Assembly (NCBI GenBank): GCA_028622995.1
Contig: JAJQJQ010000068.1
Span: forward strand, 744,001 to 808,000
Length of the DNA: 64,000 nucleotides
Source: Panagrolaimus kolymaensis
Lineage: Eukaryota; Nematoda; Chromadorea; Rhabditida; Panagrolaimidae
Direction: 5' to 3'
The notes beneath the pieces were generated by a model. It was given only the letters and a program-made list of their open reading frames with translations, ran no database searches and had not been told where the DNA came from. Positions 1 to 12,007 of this stretch are shown here, piece by piece. The position numbers were made by a program, and so were the translations under genes. Positions within the stretch are counted from its first letter, which is position 1. Every line of letters starts with the position of its first letter.

Positions 1-111
1 TTGTTTAGCTTTTGTAAACTTGGTGGAAGAAAAACTTTACCTGCTTTGGAAGAAACTATGCATAATATGTTTGCAACTTTGGTCTTTACAACAACTCGTG
101 GTGCTCATTGA
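1..111 (+). CDS. 3' end of an unidentified protein-coding gene
   Basis: The window opens inside a reading frame that runs 36 codons from base 1 to a TGA at 109-111. The peptide ends ...FATLVFTTTRGAH and has normal coding composition, unlike the AT-rich sequence after it. An AATAAA poly(A) signal lies at 188-193, about 77 bases past the stop, which supports a genuine gene end on this strand. The fragment is too short to assign to a family. The start and all upstream exons lie outside the window. Confidence 0.55.
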   Translation: MFSFCKLGGRKTLPALEETMHNMFATLVFTTTRGAH

Positions 112-478
112 TTTTGATTCATTTTACATACCTATTACTGTAACCTTTGTTTTATGAGCTTATTTTTGTGTATATTATAAAATTGTGAATAAATTTTTAA
201 CTGATTATTATAACTTGCAATATTTTGGCAAATGCTTGGTTTCATTTTAATCATACTAAATTGGGCCTTGTTTTCCTCGCCATCACTGACATTGTTTATT
301 CTTAAGATGGCCTAAGAGAAACCTTTCTAAAAATTATTTGCCCAAAAACAACTTTTTGCATATACATTTATTTGTTGCTTTTCTGTCAGCTGCTGCTCAC
401 TCTTCTTTTACTTATTTTTTTTTATTGATAGTATTTATCCGCTAATTTTTATATATATATTTTCTTAATCTCAAAATT

Positions 479-1800
479 ATGCCTAAACTCAATGATGAAA
501 TTCTCAATGAAATTTTTCATCAATTTACTGGGAAATTTAGTGATGGAGGAAATTTAACTAATTTTATGTTAGCTGGAAAACAAACGTTTGAGTTTGTTTT
601 AAAATACTTTCATCAAACAACAAATGCTGTTGAAATCGATGTTAATCGATTGATTATTCACATAAACCAAGGAGTGAGCGATCTTATTAATTTTAAGAAA
701 AAAGGATTTTCCATATTTTTATTAATATTTTTTAGACAAAGAAACCGTCAAAAAGTATTTTCTTTCGCTTTGATTCTCCAATCCTTAAAGTTTGTTTTCC
801 ATTTATTTTGGATTCCTTTAACAAATTAGAGATTCCTGTTTGGCCAAAACAAACAACAGAAAATTATTTTAAATTAATCAGACTTTTATGCGCAGGTAAA
901 CTTTTTACAATATTTATTTTTAAATTTGTTTAAAAATACTCACCTATATTTTAAGACTTCACAATATTGGATCTCTGCTATTGTCATATACTTCCTCCAT
1001 ACATTGAAAACTTTTTGATTAAAAATAAAAATATTCAAATTTTTAAAATTTTTGTATCCGCTTATTTTGTAAGTTTTTTTTATATTTATTTAAAAGGGTT
1101 TAGAATATTTGAAAATGCGGAACTAGTCAAATGCAAATTTCGGAATAAAAAAAAGTATTTATTTACTCTTTTGAAAATATATTATTTATTATAGGAAATT
1201 CCATTTATTCCTCCATCATGTCGAAAACTAATTTTAGGTAATCTTAGTTTTAAGAATTTTTTAAATAAAATACCCCAAAGGTTTTTTTTTATTATTTTTT
1301 CTTTTATTAAATTAATTTTTTTTGTTATTTAGATTTTCTTTCAACAATATTAAAGAACTTTCGGTTATGGGTTCTTGGAATTATTCTGATCTTAATAGTT
1401 TAAGAATGCAAAAATTTTCAACATTTATAACCGAAAATTTTATTAATCTTAATTTTATGGAATTAAAATTTTGTTCTGATGTCTCTTTTTGGCCTGATAT
1501 GCTTTTAAAAATTCAAAATATGAATGCTGAAATATTTCTTGGCATTCCTTTAAAAATTAAAGGAATCGTAGAATTTAAAGCTTTTAATAAATTGGGATGG
1601 ACAGAAAATGTAAGTTAAAAAATTAGAAAGAAACCAATATTTAACCATGCATAAACCTTTTTTTGTAGTTCATTAACACTGCTCGTAATGACCCAAATAT
1701 GAAAGTAATTAATGAGTATGAAAAAAACCCAGTCGTTACCAAAGAATTTTCAATTCATGATGGATTAAATTTTAAATTTATTTTGAAATTTAATCACTAA
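479..1800 (+). CDS. F-box-like protein, six exons, 320 aa
   Basis: Six exons join in an uninterrupted frame: 479-673, 736-895, 956-1068, 1195-1280, 1333-1609 and 1669-1800. Donors are GTGAGC, GTAAAC, GTAAGT, GTTTTT and GTAAGT. The 963 bases encode 320 residues. The N-terminus (LNDEILNEIF, residues 4-13, then hydrophobic and aromatic positions to about residue 50) resembles the F-box helix that binds SKP1 in SCF ubiquitin ligases. The rest has the irregular leucine/phenylalanine pattern of the large, divergent F-box-like families of nematodes, with no repeat I can name. A poly(A) signal AATAAA lies at 1876-1881. The GTTTTT donor at 1281 is weak but is the only one keeping exons 4 and 5 in phase. 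The gene structure is well supported; the F-box assignment is tentative. Confidence 0.68.
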
Positions 1801-2361
1801 ATATTGAGCCTTTTTTATGAAGTTTTATACAATCTTTTTTGTTTTTAAAAATATTTGCTATTTCTTGGAATACAAAATAAAAGTTTGCCGGCTTTTTTTT
1901 TGGCATCCTACAATTAACAAATAAAAAAAGTCGCCAAAGAAGTTACACAAGTTTTACAAAAAAAAAATTTGAGTCTTTAAAGCTATATTAAAATTATATT
2001 AAAAATAATTTTTCGATTATTAAATTAAACAACAACTTCATCAAAAATAATTTTGGACGCATAGAGTCAAATTTTACAAATTTTGTTGTGCTTTTATTAT
2101 TCCCATTTTCCTTTATAGTTTTTAGCGTGGATGCAAATCACCCACGTCATTCGAAAGTTGTTGGATGTGTATTAGCAGCAAAAGTTTATCGCACAGATGA
2201 AGAGAATGTTTTTTAGTTTATTAATTAGCAAATAATTTGATTTAAGAATGAAATTTTTAAAGAACGATGATTACATTTAAAAATAGTTAGAAAATAACAC
2301 AAAGAAAATAACAAAATTAAAATTTTTTAACAGGCTTTAACGTTCAAATCAAAAAAAATTG
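1801..2361. other. Intergenic, AT-rich; 3' ends of two convergent genes
   Basis: This gap separates the F-box-like gene (+) from the CUB-like gene (-), which end toward each other. It carries the F-box gene's poly(A) signal at 1876-1881. The only coding-like stretch is the short frame at 2127-2216, listed separately. Confidence 0.6.
2127..2216 (+). other. Orphan exon-like frame, 29 codons
   Basis: A TTTTTAG splice acceptor at 2119-2125 is followed by a 29-codon frame that ends in TAG at 2214-2216. It reads VDANHPRHSKVVGC and onward, with balanced composition unlike the surrounding poly-A/T tracts. No partner exon was found upstream: the next gene on this strand already has its own stop and poly(A) signal. 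It could be the relic of a terminal exon, an alternative 3' exon of the F-box-like gene, or chance. I do not recognise the peptide. Confidence 0.25.
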
Positions 2362-5300
2362 TTAGCAAACACAAGTTTTAAAATAATACCATAATAAAAA
2401 ATTAAAAGAACTGAAATATTTTGAGAAGTGGATGATAGAGCGAGCTTTTGAAGTAAAAGTTGTTTGAGGTATTGTTGGTTGAGTAAAGTCGGGTTTTGAA
2501 TTCCTCGTTGTCATCGTTGTTGGTAATGGCTCTATTAAAAGTTCGTTTTCCAGTGTTTCAATGTAAATTAAAATATCGAAAGGATATCCACAATCTTGAT
2601 CACATTGATAAAATAAATAAACTTGACAATTTGAAAATATTTTAATTTGTGATTTTGAAGTTATACTAAAAAAACAACAACCAAAAAAATTAGAATATTT
2701 TTAAAATAAAAAAACATTAATTTAAAGCTTACTTAATTTTAGTTTCATTTACAATAAAATAATATTGAAGCATGGATGGATTTACAAATAATTCCATAAT
2801 TTCAAATTTAGCTTTATATTTTTCACTAATATTAAATGAAGCAAGTTCATTATCAAAATTATCTAACTCTCCCCCTTTAATTCCATATAAAGGTGAAACA
2901 ATTAATGATTGATATGGAAACGATGAAACATTCATAATTGAATTTTTTGCTGTTGAATATAATTTTATGTGAAACATTATGGCTGTATTCGAAGGGATTT
3001 CAATAACATAAAGTGGAGAAGTTAAATGAATCTCATGCCATTTATGTGCTTCATTTGAACTAAAAAAAATTTTAAAAAAAATTACAAAAGCTCGCTTATA
3101 AAAAATTAAATAATTTTCTTATAAACTACTGTATGCAAATTTTTGCGCAATTTTTCTTATAGATATTATTGTTAAACCTTTCTAAAGAATTATGGTAACA
3201 CAAAAAAGGTACCAAAAAAAGGAAAACTCTCGCTTTTTTGTTTGATTTTCAAAGAAAAAAGCGATAAAAGAAAGCCTTTTATTTTTTCATTAGTCTCGAG
3301 AACCAAAAAATCATGCAAAAAACTTTTTCGTTGATGTTTGCTTTTTTCATTAATAAAAAAACTACCGATTTGAGAATTTGATTTACTTACATAGTTTGCA
3401 GCAATAATTTTCTTTCATCTCCAGCATAAATAGTAAGATTTTTATTCGTTGGTGAAGCCCATATATTTTTTATATAATAAAAATCCGCGTTTGGATCTAA
3501 TTGAAAAAATATGGGACAAATTTTATTTGGTTTCGATATTGCTACAATTGGAGGCATTTCACCATTTGAAAATGTGTAAACATTTTTCTTAAATACACAA
3601 TTTTCTGAAACAACTAAAAAAACAAATTATTTTGAAATTAAAAATAAAAATATAAAGTTTAATATAAAAAAAATTTCAAAATAGAAAAATAAAGAAAAAA
3701 ATCTTACTGCTGGATGATTGGAAAATAATGCTAGCACATTCATCACAATCAAAATGATATACAAAAAATTTCGTTAAAGATGTTTCACATATCGCTTGTA
3801 TATCATTTTTTCTGCTAAAATTTTTTAAAAATAATTAATCTTAAAAAACTTTAAAATTTTTATATATGTATCACCAATTATTAAAATGAAGTTCAAATGT
3901 GAAAGATTCATCAATAAAAAATTGAATATCTTGATTAAATTTTCCTTCCTCTAAATAATAAACAACAATATTAGCTCCAGTGGAAATCTGAAATTTTATA
4001 TAAAAATTTAAAGAAAAATATATAATAAATATGACGACGAACAAGTTGAGGAGACATTTCAATTGAAAATAAAATAGGAGGAGGGTCGTCGTCTTCATCT
4101 TCATTCATATGTGTTTGAGAATTGTAAAAAAAATATGGAATTTCTGCGGATAAAGAAACTACAAAATTAAGTGAAGGGGCTAAAAAAATGTTTTATTAAC
4201 GAAATACTTTTTTTCTCACGGAAATAAAAAGGGTGGGGCTTCGCGCTAAAGTAAGAATTAATTAATAAATAAATTTGGACATTCTTTTTTTAAATGTTTC
4301 TAAAAAACTCAAAAACTTACTTTCCAAAGATGAAACTTCCATATTAAATGTTCTTAAAATATATGCTGGAACAGTAATTACTTGTAATGTATTGGTTGTA
4401 TTTGAAGATAAAAATAAAGTATAATGAGCTAAATATCGAGTATCATGACTAATTTCTAATTGACTAATATTATTTGAATAAAAAATAAAAATATCAAATA
4501 AATCATTTTCAAGCTCATCATTTCCTGCCCCTGCGAGATCTATGACTAATTTGAATATTTTATTTGAACAAAATGAATCAAGTTTTATCTACAAAAAAAT
4601 TGGGAACATGGAGGTTTTGCTAATTTAAAAAAAAAGAAATAATAAAAAATTCTGCAAAAATAAAAAAACAAAAAAACAAACAGTAAAATTACAATTTAAA
4701 TTTCCGCAATAATACCCATTGTCAATATTCATTAAAGTGAAAGGGGAACTTCCATAGCAAGGAACAATAATTTTAGAATCAGAGCATTCACAAACTAAAA
4801 AATTTAAACTTTTTAATATTAAAGAAGCCCCTAAGATTTCAATGTTATCTCACAATTTTCTTGAAACTCTATTTTAAATCCCACTGATTGCCAACTTCCA
4901 TCACTAATAAATTCCCATAAAATTATTTCGTTTTCCTCCTCCGTGCCATTATCAGACGCCGCCTCCGCCCCTGCAAAAACAATACCATCATTTTCTAATG
5001 TATTTAAATCTGTTGGTATGCTATCAGTATTATTATTAATATAATAATTTAAATGATCCACATATTCTTCAATAATTAAAATATGAATTAAAACAAGAAT
5101 TTCGGTTTTAGGTTTAATAACTAAATTATATGTGCATCGTGCATTATTGGGATATCCATTATTGATGTCATCATCATCATTTTTATTGTTTTGATTGTTG
5201 TTGTTGTTATCTGAAACTTTCATGATTTTTGAAAAAAAAATACCAACAACAACAAAAATTTTGTTGAAAAATGAAAAGCTAACAAACCATTATATAATTG

Positions 5301-6349
5301 CGCATTCCTCCAAACGATGCTTTCAGCATCTGTTACTTCAATTTCACAATTATCTTCGATTTCATTCCATTTATTTTTGATTATCATTACATAAGCTACA
5401 AATTCTGCTGTTTCATTTTTATATGGAACAATATTTTCTGATAAAACAATTTTGAGGTATTTGTCATTGTTATAATATGGGTGATTGACTTTTGCAAGGT
5501 TTTCTCTAAAAAAAATAAGTATTAAAAATATTTTGCAAGGATTATGTATTTTTTTTTATTTTCAGAAAACTCGAGCGAGGCTTTTATTGAAAAAAACCAT
5601 CATTGTTAATTGATAAAAATTTTTCAGTTTGGTTGTAAAAAAATAACTATAAAAAATAAAATAAGTTTACCTTAGCAAAATATCTGTGCTATTCCAAACG
5701 CTTAATTTTGTAGTACTTGAAATTTTCAATGTATGGATAACCCATTTAAAGCCATATCCATTTGGTGCAGAAAATTGCCATAAACATGGATGTTTTCGAG
5801 TTTCATTTACAAAATAAGTTGATTGCAAATAAATTATTTGTGTTTCATCCGTAAAATTAAATGGATTCACTCGACTTATGGATTCCAAGGGACAACTTTC
5901 ATCCAAACCCCAATCATCAAATAAAATAAAACCTTGAAAAGCTGTAGGATCACGCATATCCAAATTGAATGAAGTGACATTATCTTTAATTATCACATCT
6001 GTCGGACATTCATCGACGTCATAATCAGTGCAAATAACATTTGTGGGCCAAAATATTAATCTTTTGTTCTAGAATTTTAAAATATATGAACTTTCACAAA
6101 AAAGAAAATTAAAAAAATTACCAAAGTATTTTCAGTTACATTAAAAACAAAATTTATTCGACATTTTTTTCTCTCATCCATCGTTAATTGTCGAGGAAAA
6201 TTAGGTGATTCCACAAAAATTAGCTCATCGGTTTGGAGAAATATCACATCAGTATTCACACCGCAAATATATTTATCTCCATTAATGAAAGGTAATAAAA
6301 TTAAAATTCCAGCGGCATTGATAAAAAATTTGAAACGTAAAGAAATCAT
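2362..6349 (-). CDS. CUB-like domain secreted or surface protein, 12 exons, 930 aa
   Basis: Reading leftward, twelve exons join in frame: 6349-6122, 6068-5671, 5505-5288, 5210-4854, 4794-4682, 4588-4321, 4179-4043, 3987-3875, 3814-3708, 3613-3391, 3059-2733 and 2665-2362. They total 2793 bases. The product starts with a signal peptide (residues 1-24, ending LLPFING). Next comes a stretch with the ESPNFPRQL pattern of nematode CUB-like domains, followed by repeated Cys/aromatic-rich modules with many NxT/NxS sites. The tail is Thr/Pro-rich and ends in a hydrophobic segment, suggesting membrane or GPI attachment. Exon 4 has an Asn/Asp run. CUB-like proteins of nematodes are secreted and often induced by infection or stress; that role is inferred here. 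It is a tandem paralogue of the gene at 60130-56878 plus 8000-7598, with similar length and layout. Confidence 0.75.
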
Positions 6350-7597
6350 CAACAAAAAATTTTTAAGGTTAATTTAAAGAAAAATATGAAATAGCGATAA
6401 TTGATAATCGATTCTTAGGTAAAAATGGTTTTTATGGAAATAAAAAAATAAATGATTTTATACCGTATTTTTTTTTGGGAAGGGAAATAAAAAATATGCA
6501 ATGGAATGAGACTTTTTTGGGAGACTCTTAAATAATTTTTTATGGGTGTATTTTGTTTTTTCTTTTTTTAAAGCTTTGATAGCATGCTAGTGGAGTGTGT
6601 TCTTTTTAACAACTATTGTTTAAAATAAATATAAGTTTTAAGAAAAAAAAGGTGTTAGAAGAAGATACAGGATTAACCATGATCTTTGTTTGAAATCAAC
6701 CAAAATAAAAATTCATCATTTTATTTTATTTTATTTTTTTGCATGAAAATAACAATAAATATTGCGGAGTAAATTTGAAATTCAAATAAGCTTATGTTTT
6801 TAGAATGATTACGTAGGTGGGCTAACCCCCGTAAAAATAAAAATATAAAATTGCAATTTGATCATAACTTTAAAATTCGTAGAGAACCATCTTATTCGAT
6901 CTTAAAAAAAGCTTTAAAAATCAAATGTTCATTGTAATATACTTTCAAAATATTTACTTCGCTATTATTCTTTCTAAAATTAATTTGACGAAAAATGTGT
7001 TTTAATTGTACAACTTTTTTTTGTTGTTGACATTTTTTTTTTGCATTTAAATCTCACTGATTATTTTTGATAAGCGAAAAAAAAAATTGCACTGTTGTAA
7101 CACTTTCAACATTATTAGTGAATTTGCATTTTAAATGCATTTTATTTTGGGGTTTCCAACATCGCAGATATATTATTTAAATAACTTTGGATAAATCTCG
7201 GCTCAAATATCCCAGCCCTGTTTTAGAAGTTATTTTTTGAATAATAAAAGCCAGACAGAAATAAAAGCTTAATTTCAACGATCTTAAAGGACACACTACA
7301 CTCCTGACGTAAACAGCTCGCCATAACAAAAAAAAATGATATTTAAAGAAAGGATTATTTCAGAGAAAAAACTTAATATAAGGGATAATCAACGATGCAA
7401 AAAAATAAAGATTCTTATGCTGAATATTATAACACAAAAAAGTGTTTTAATCAACAAAAAAAAGTTTTTTCCATAAACTATGGGTGGCAAAAACATTCAA
7501 TTTAATGCTGGAAAATCAATAAAAATATGGATGAAGATAATTTATAATAGTAAAATTTAAAAAAGTAATGATTTATTTATAAAATTTTCAATGTTTT
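6350..7597. other. Intergenic, AT-rich, no gene seen
   Basis: This should hold the promoter of the CUB-like gene that starts at 6349 (-) and the 3' UTR of the CUB-like exon that ends at 7598 (-). TTTATT motifs near 7570 are complementary to poly(A) signals for the latter. Nothing else was recognised. Confidence 0.5.
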
Positions 7598-8000
7598 TTA
7601 ATTTTTTAGAAACCGCTCGATGCTGCTTGCAAAAATAATTAATGCTCCTGAGATTAAACTAAATAATGCTGGGGCGGCTCCTGAAGTTAATGTTTGTGTA
7701 GGTAAAGGCGGTGTTTGTTTTGTTGGCAAAATTGGTACAGTAGTTTTCGTAATTGATGATGATGTCTGAACTGATGATGGGGAGAAACTTGCAAAATTTT
7801 GAGTTGTTGATGTTGTTGAGCTAATGGTTGACATCTTTTTGGTTGTTGTTGTAGTTGTACTTGCCCGAGTTGTAGTGGCTGGAAGATTGTCATACGCAAA
7901 TTCAGCAAGGAACATATCATAATTTTGAATTTTAGGGGTAAACCTAATCACAAAAGATGCGGTGGTATTTAATTTGATAGTGCTATCGTTGGCTGTCAAA
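7598..8000 (-). CDS. Last exon of the split CUB-like gene: Ser/Thr-rich stalk and GPI-type tail
   Basis: A TTTTTTTTAAG acceptor precedes the exon, whose first base (8000) completes a serine codon left by the exon ending at 56878. It adds 133 residues and a stop. The reading frame from the distant exon is preserved across the junction, giving ...FNDYYS then LTANDSTIKL. The peptide finishes the last CUB-type strand pattern, then has a long Thr/Ser stalk (about residues 840-905 of the 934-aa product). It ends in small residues followed by a hydrophobic stretch (ALFSLISGALIIFA), typical of a GPI-attachment signal. There is no upstream exon between here and the transposon at 8058, only 49 bases of intron plus the duplicated target. 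This is not a stand-alone gene but the 3' end of the gene at 60130-56878. Confidence 0.75.
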
Positions 8001-8049
8001 CTTAAAAAAAAGTCAAATGTTAAATAGTCAAATAATTTTTTTTAAATAA

Positions 8050-8057
8050 GGCGACTT
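8050..8057. repeat. Target-site duplication, left copy (GGCGACTT)
   Basis: This 8-bp sequence sits directly against the left end of hAT copy 1. The identical 8 bases lie directly against the right end of hAT copy 3 at 56868-56875. Eight bp is the duplication size made by hAT transposases. No such sequence flanks the truncated right end of copy 1. Confidence 0.85.
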
Positions 8058-11000
8058 CAACCCTGTAAGCCAACCGTCATTTTCGACGGTTACCACCGTC
8101 TTTTGACGGTTTTGACCGTCAATTTTTTTTTTCCAAAAACTCAAGATTATTGATAAATAAGCTATGGAGATTATTGCTGCTCTATTTTTTATAGTTGAAA
8201 CCTATTTCAGAGCCTGACGGTCTCCACCGTCAACTGACGGTCGCCACCGTCAAGAGACGGTTGAAACCGACGATGCGCATTTTAGTTATGAATTTTTTTT
8301 TAAGGTTTCAAAATGATTTTTAACATTGAAAAAATATTATAAAAGCTAATTTCAAGCAATGATTAACGAGTTTTTTCCAATTCAATTCATTATTAATATC
8401 AAAAATGCACAAAAAATGTGAAATACATGTAAATTTTTTTTCTGTTTTTGTTTATTATTTTATTTTTATTTTTTTAATGCAAGATTATTTTGAACATATA
8501 AAAATGAAATACAAATATATATTATTTTTAGATTATAATATTGTTTTACCATCATTAAAAAACAAAAAATTGTTATTATAAATATGTATGTATGAGAAAT
8601 ATTTAAAAAATTTAAGAGTTTGGAGAAAGTTTAACTTAAAAAACCATTAGAAAATAATTATAACAATGTTTAAACGTCCATAACTTCAGGTTCTTCTTCT
8701 TCAATTATAACAGGCAAAAAAGGAGCATACTTTTTTTTAAATTTTTCCATATTCTTCATCTTTATCAACATACTCACAGTTTCTGGTGATAAAGATCCAC
8801 GTAACTTCGTCGCGGTCCTTCCCAATAAAGAAAAAACCCTTTCGCTTGCGGCACTGCTTGTGATGCACAGAACTTTTCTAGCTAGGATAGCAATATGAGG
8901 AAATACTTTAGCGTTTGCTTTCCAAAATTCAATTGCGTCGGCATAATTGTAAACAATGCTGTTTGATCTCAAGTCAAGGTAGTTCTCAACCTCAACATCG
9001 GTTGGATAAGTTACAATTGTTTGTCGATGCTGAGTAAAAGGGGAAGGAGGAGCCGCTGCATATGGATCTTCTACCGATTCATCATTGCTAACTTTATGAA
9101 CCCATTTCTTTAAAGTTTCTATGGCCTGTAAAACATTTATTATTCCTATCAAAATTTATTATAATATAGTTTACCGAAGGGATAGAAATTTGTGGAATTT
9201 CAAGAATCTTATCTTTGTTTAGTGGATCGAGCAGCAAACCCAAAATATAGTAGTCAGATTTTGCAAATAATGTTAATTGATAATCAACGACTTTCAAAGC
9301 AGCTTGGGCCATCGCTTTTCGATCAGCATTATCATCTTCAATTTGGTCGACAAAAAATTGTCTTAAACGATAATATTCAATATAGACTTTGTTTATTGTT
9401 GGAGAAGTTTCAGACTAAAATTTTAGTTATATGAAAAATTCAGAATGAACATAGGGAAGTAAGTAAAAGACATACTTGGAAAAGAGTAACTGCGTCTTTA
9501 ATCGGTTCTAACAATTCTGTATATGATTTTAAAAGAGGCAAGGTTGAACGATATTCTTGAAGTGCTTCTCGATAAACATATCGACCATTAGCAGAATAGC
9601 TATAAAGTTTAGTATTAATTAAATCCATTTGTTGTTGATTTAATTTGGTTAAGCTTTCTATTGAGCGGAAACGGGACAACCAGCGGGTTTCAGTGAATTT
9701 GAATAAAGAGCCACCAGCTTTTGATATTTTGTTTTTTAACCAAGGTCGAGAGCTAAAATAACAAAAATAAATAAATATTAAATAGCTTTTATGATGGCTT
9801 ACTTCACTCCCTTGATTATTTTCATTGACATATCCAATTTTTTTTCAATTAATGTTAATCTTTCACGAGTAGTAACATCTAATTGAAATTCTGCTGGCAA
9901 GTAGTTATTTTTATATGGGCATACGGCCCTTTTGCTGAGTAAGTTCAACAAATGGCAAGTATCATTCAAACGAGTGTATTCATTCAATGCTCTTACGATA
10001 TTACTTCCCTGATCACTCGTAATTACAATATTATTCTTTAAAAGTTCCAAAGTAATGCCATGTTTTTCTAAAGTCTGAGTTAAGTCATCCAAGACTTCAT
10101 GACTTTCTGTGGTTTCGGCAGAAAATTCATGAAAATCCAAAATCCAATTTTCAATTTGCCTACAATTCAAAAATCAATAATTTATGTTAAAGAATAAAAG
10201 AAGAATATTTACCAATCTTCTGTAGTAAAATGGATTGTAACTACAAAATACTGAGAACCTTTGGTACCGAAGTCAAGCGTCAATGCAGCTCCAAATTTTT
10301 TAACATGATCAAGGATATGCTTTGAAAATTGGGGTTCCATTGTTTTGACAAAAGCTTTGCAATAATTTTTAACAGTTTGCCTGGAAGGAATAAAGCCCAA
10401 AATTGATGGATCGTTAGCAGGGATCACTTTGTTACGTGCACAAGAAATACCATAATCAAAACTGCAAAAAAAAATTTAAAATTTTAGTAAAATATTGGAT
10501 TGTTTACCCTTCGCGATATATGCTTTCCATCAAGTTTTTAAGCCCATTATGTTCAACTGTGGAAAATGGGACAACGTCAGTTGCAACCATAAAAGATAAT
10601 AACTCTGTTAGTTTTAACTTTAAATGAGCTGGCGGTTCAACATCTTCTTGATTTTGATTTTGGTGTACATTTTTTTCATGCGAGCTTTAAAAAATTTGTT
10701 ATAAAAATTTAAGCTATAGTTCATTTTTCACCCACTTTTTTTTAATACATATTCATTTTATGAGTTTAGATTAATAAATGCCAAATTATAAAAAAGTTTA
10801 ATCTAATTTTTATATGTAGAGCCTTTTAAAAAAAACGTAAAAAAATAAATAACAATAAGACAGTAATGAACTCAAAAAAAAGTATTAAAAAAAGTTGGCG
10901 CTAAAACGATTGAACCAAGCCCTTTTTAATGTATGCGACTTACTATAAAGTTTGACGACTGGTAATAGTTGCGGCAAAAATATACTTGCATTTAACACAC

Positions 11001-12007
11001 GTTACCGCGGCTTCTTCCTTTGTTTCCTTATAAACAATTTTTTGACATCCAGCATATATTTTTTCTCCGAGTTCAAGGATTCCATTACGAAGCGCTTGCA
11101 AAATTTCATTTCTATCGATCGATGTAAGTTTACCTTCGTAAACTTTATTTCGGCTCCCAGGAGTAAGGCTCATTTTAGTTTACCACAATTTTAAAGCAAA
11201 ATTCATTTACCAAGAATTACTAAATATAAAAAATCAAAAAATGGCTTTTTTGGCTTTTATAAACAATCGTTATATGCTATTTCGAACAAAATTTATAAAA
11301 AGTCATGCTGTCATATGTCGATGCCCTTTTCGAAGGTTGTTTACAACTTTTAAGAAATTTTATCTTATGTTGATTTTCATTCTAGAAAGAAAAATATCGA
11401 AAAATATTTGGTGTTTTATTTTGTCGGCGACTTTTCTTTTGCACAAAAAAAGGATGTGGATAAACATTTTTGTTTTTCGTCTTATTTATTATTTTCCTTG
11501 AAAACTTTTTAAAAGAAAAAAAAACCTTTTAAAGATCCTTCGACATTTTGATGATATTTATATAGAAGTAAACATGTGGCATAAGGAAAGTGGCGTAATT
11601 TTTCGGTCGTTTATATTTCATTTTTATATGTTCAAAATAATCTTGCATTAAAAAAATAAAAATAAAATAATAAACAAAAACAGAAAAAAAATTTACATGT
11701 ATTTCACATTTTTTGTGCATTTTTGATATTAATAATGAATTGAATTGGAAAAAACTCGTTAATCATTGCTTGAAATTAGCTTTTATAATATTTTTTCAAT
11801 GTTAAAAATCATTTTGAAACCTTAAAAAAAAATTCATAACTAAAATGCGCATCGTCGGTTTCAACCGTCTCTTGACGGTGGCGACCGTCAGTTGACGGTG
11901 GAGACCGTCAGGCTCTGAAATAGGTTTCAACTATAAAAAATAGAGCAGCAATAATCTCCATAGCTTATTTATCAATAATCTTGAGTTTTTGGAAAAAAAA
12001 AATTGAC
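8058..12007 (-). mobile_element. hAT transposon copy 1, right end truncated by 60 bp
   Basis: This matches the complete copies at 15746-19755 (offset 7688) and 52858-56867 (offset 44800) up to the bases TTGAC at 12003-12007, then stops. The last 60 bp, including the terminal CAGGGTTG, are replaced by unrelated sequence beginning CCCACTCC. The left 454-bp terminal inverted repeat is intact (8058-8511); the right one survives only as 11614-12007. The transposase gene is unbroken. Without a right end this copy should be unable to move by itself. Confidence 0.9.
8670..11173 (-). CDS. hAT-superfamily transposase, seven exons, 661 aa (copy 1)
   Basis: Exons run 11173-10944, 10684-10508, 10461-10213, 10159-9803, 9752-9476, 9414-9175 and 9125-8670, a continuous frame of 1986 bases. 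The N-terminus has a BED-finger-like CVKC (near residue 60) with His downstream (SHEKNVH). The catalytic core shows ALTLDF with Asp near residue 199, ITSDQG with Asp near 268, and the hAT CHLLNL motif near 287-292. The C-terminus is the hATC dimerisation domain, with FWKANAKVFPHIA near 577 and SSAASERVFS near 600-609. Such enzymes cut at the element ends, leave hairpins on the flank and create 8-bp duplications. The frame is intact, so it could supply transposase in trans even though this copy's right end is gone. Confidence 0.9.

Noticed and set aside
1104..1154. An extra exon of the F-box-like gene
   Set aside because: Its open frame does not match the phase on either side. Direct joining of 1068 to 1195 keeps the frame and uses good splice sites.
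7598..8000. A stand-alone small gene encoding the Ser/Thr-rich protein
   Set aside because: It has no ATG at its start (the first codon is TTG after a splice acceptor) and no signal peptide, and it fits phase and content as the last exon of the gene at 60130-56878.
10931..10944. GTAAGTCGC in the transposase exon 1 donor resembles GTAAGTCGCC at the insertion site
   Set aside because: A 9-base match around a consensus splice donor is expected by chance, and the other target sites (TCCCAAAC, CACAAAAG) share no such motif, so it is not evidence of sequence-directed insertion.
11241..11501. 86-codon plus-strand frame inside hAT copy 1 (and at the same place in copies 2 and 3)
   Set aside because: It lies in the noncoding right subterminal region, is Phe/Lys/Ile-rich by composition and has no motif. 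The plus-strand frames over the transposase exons are antisense shadows.
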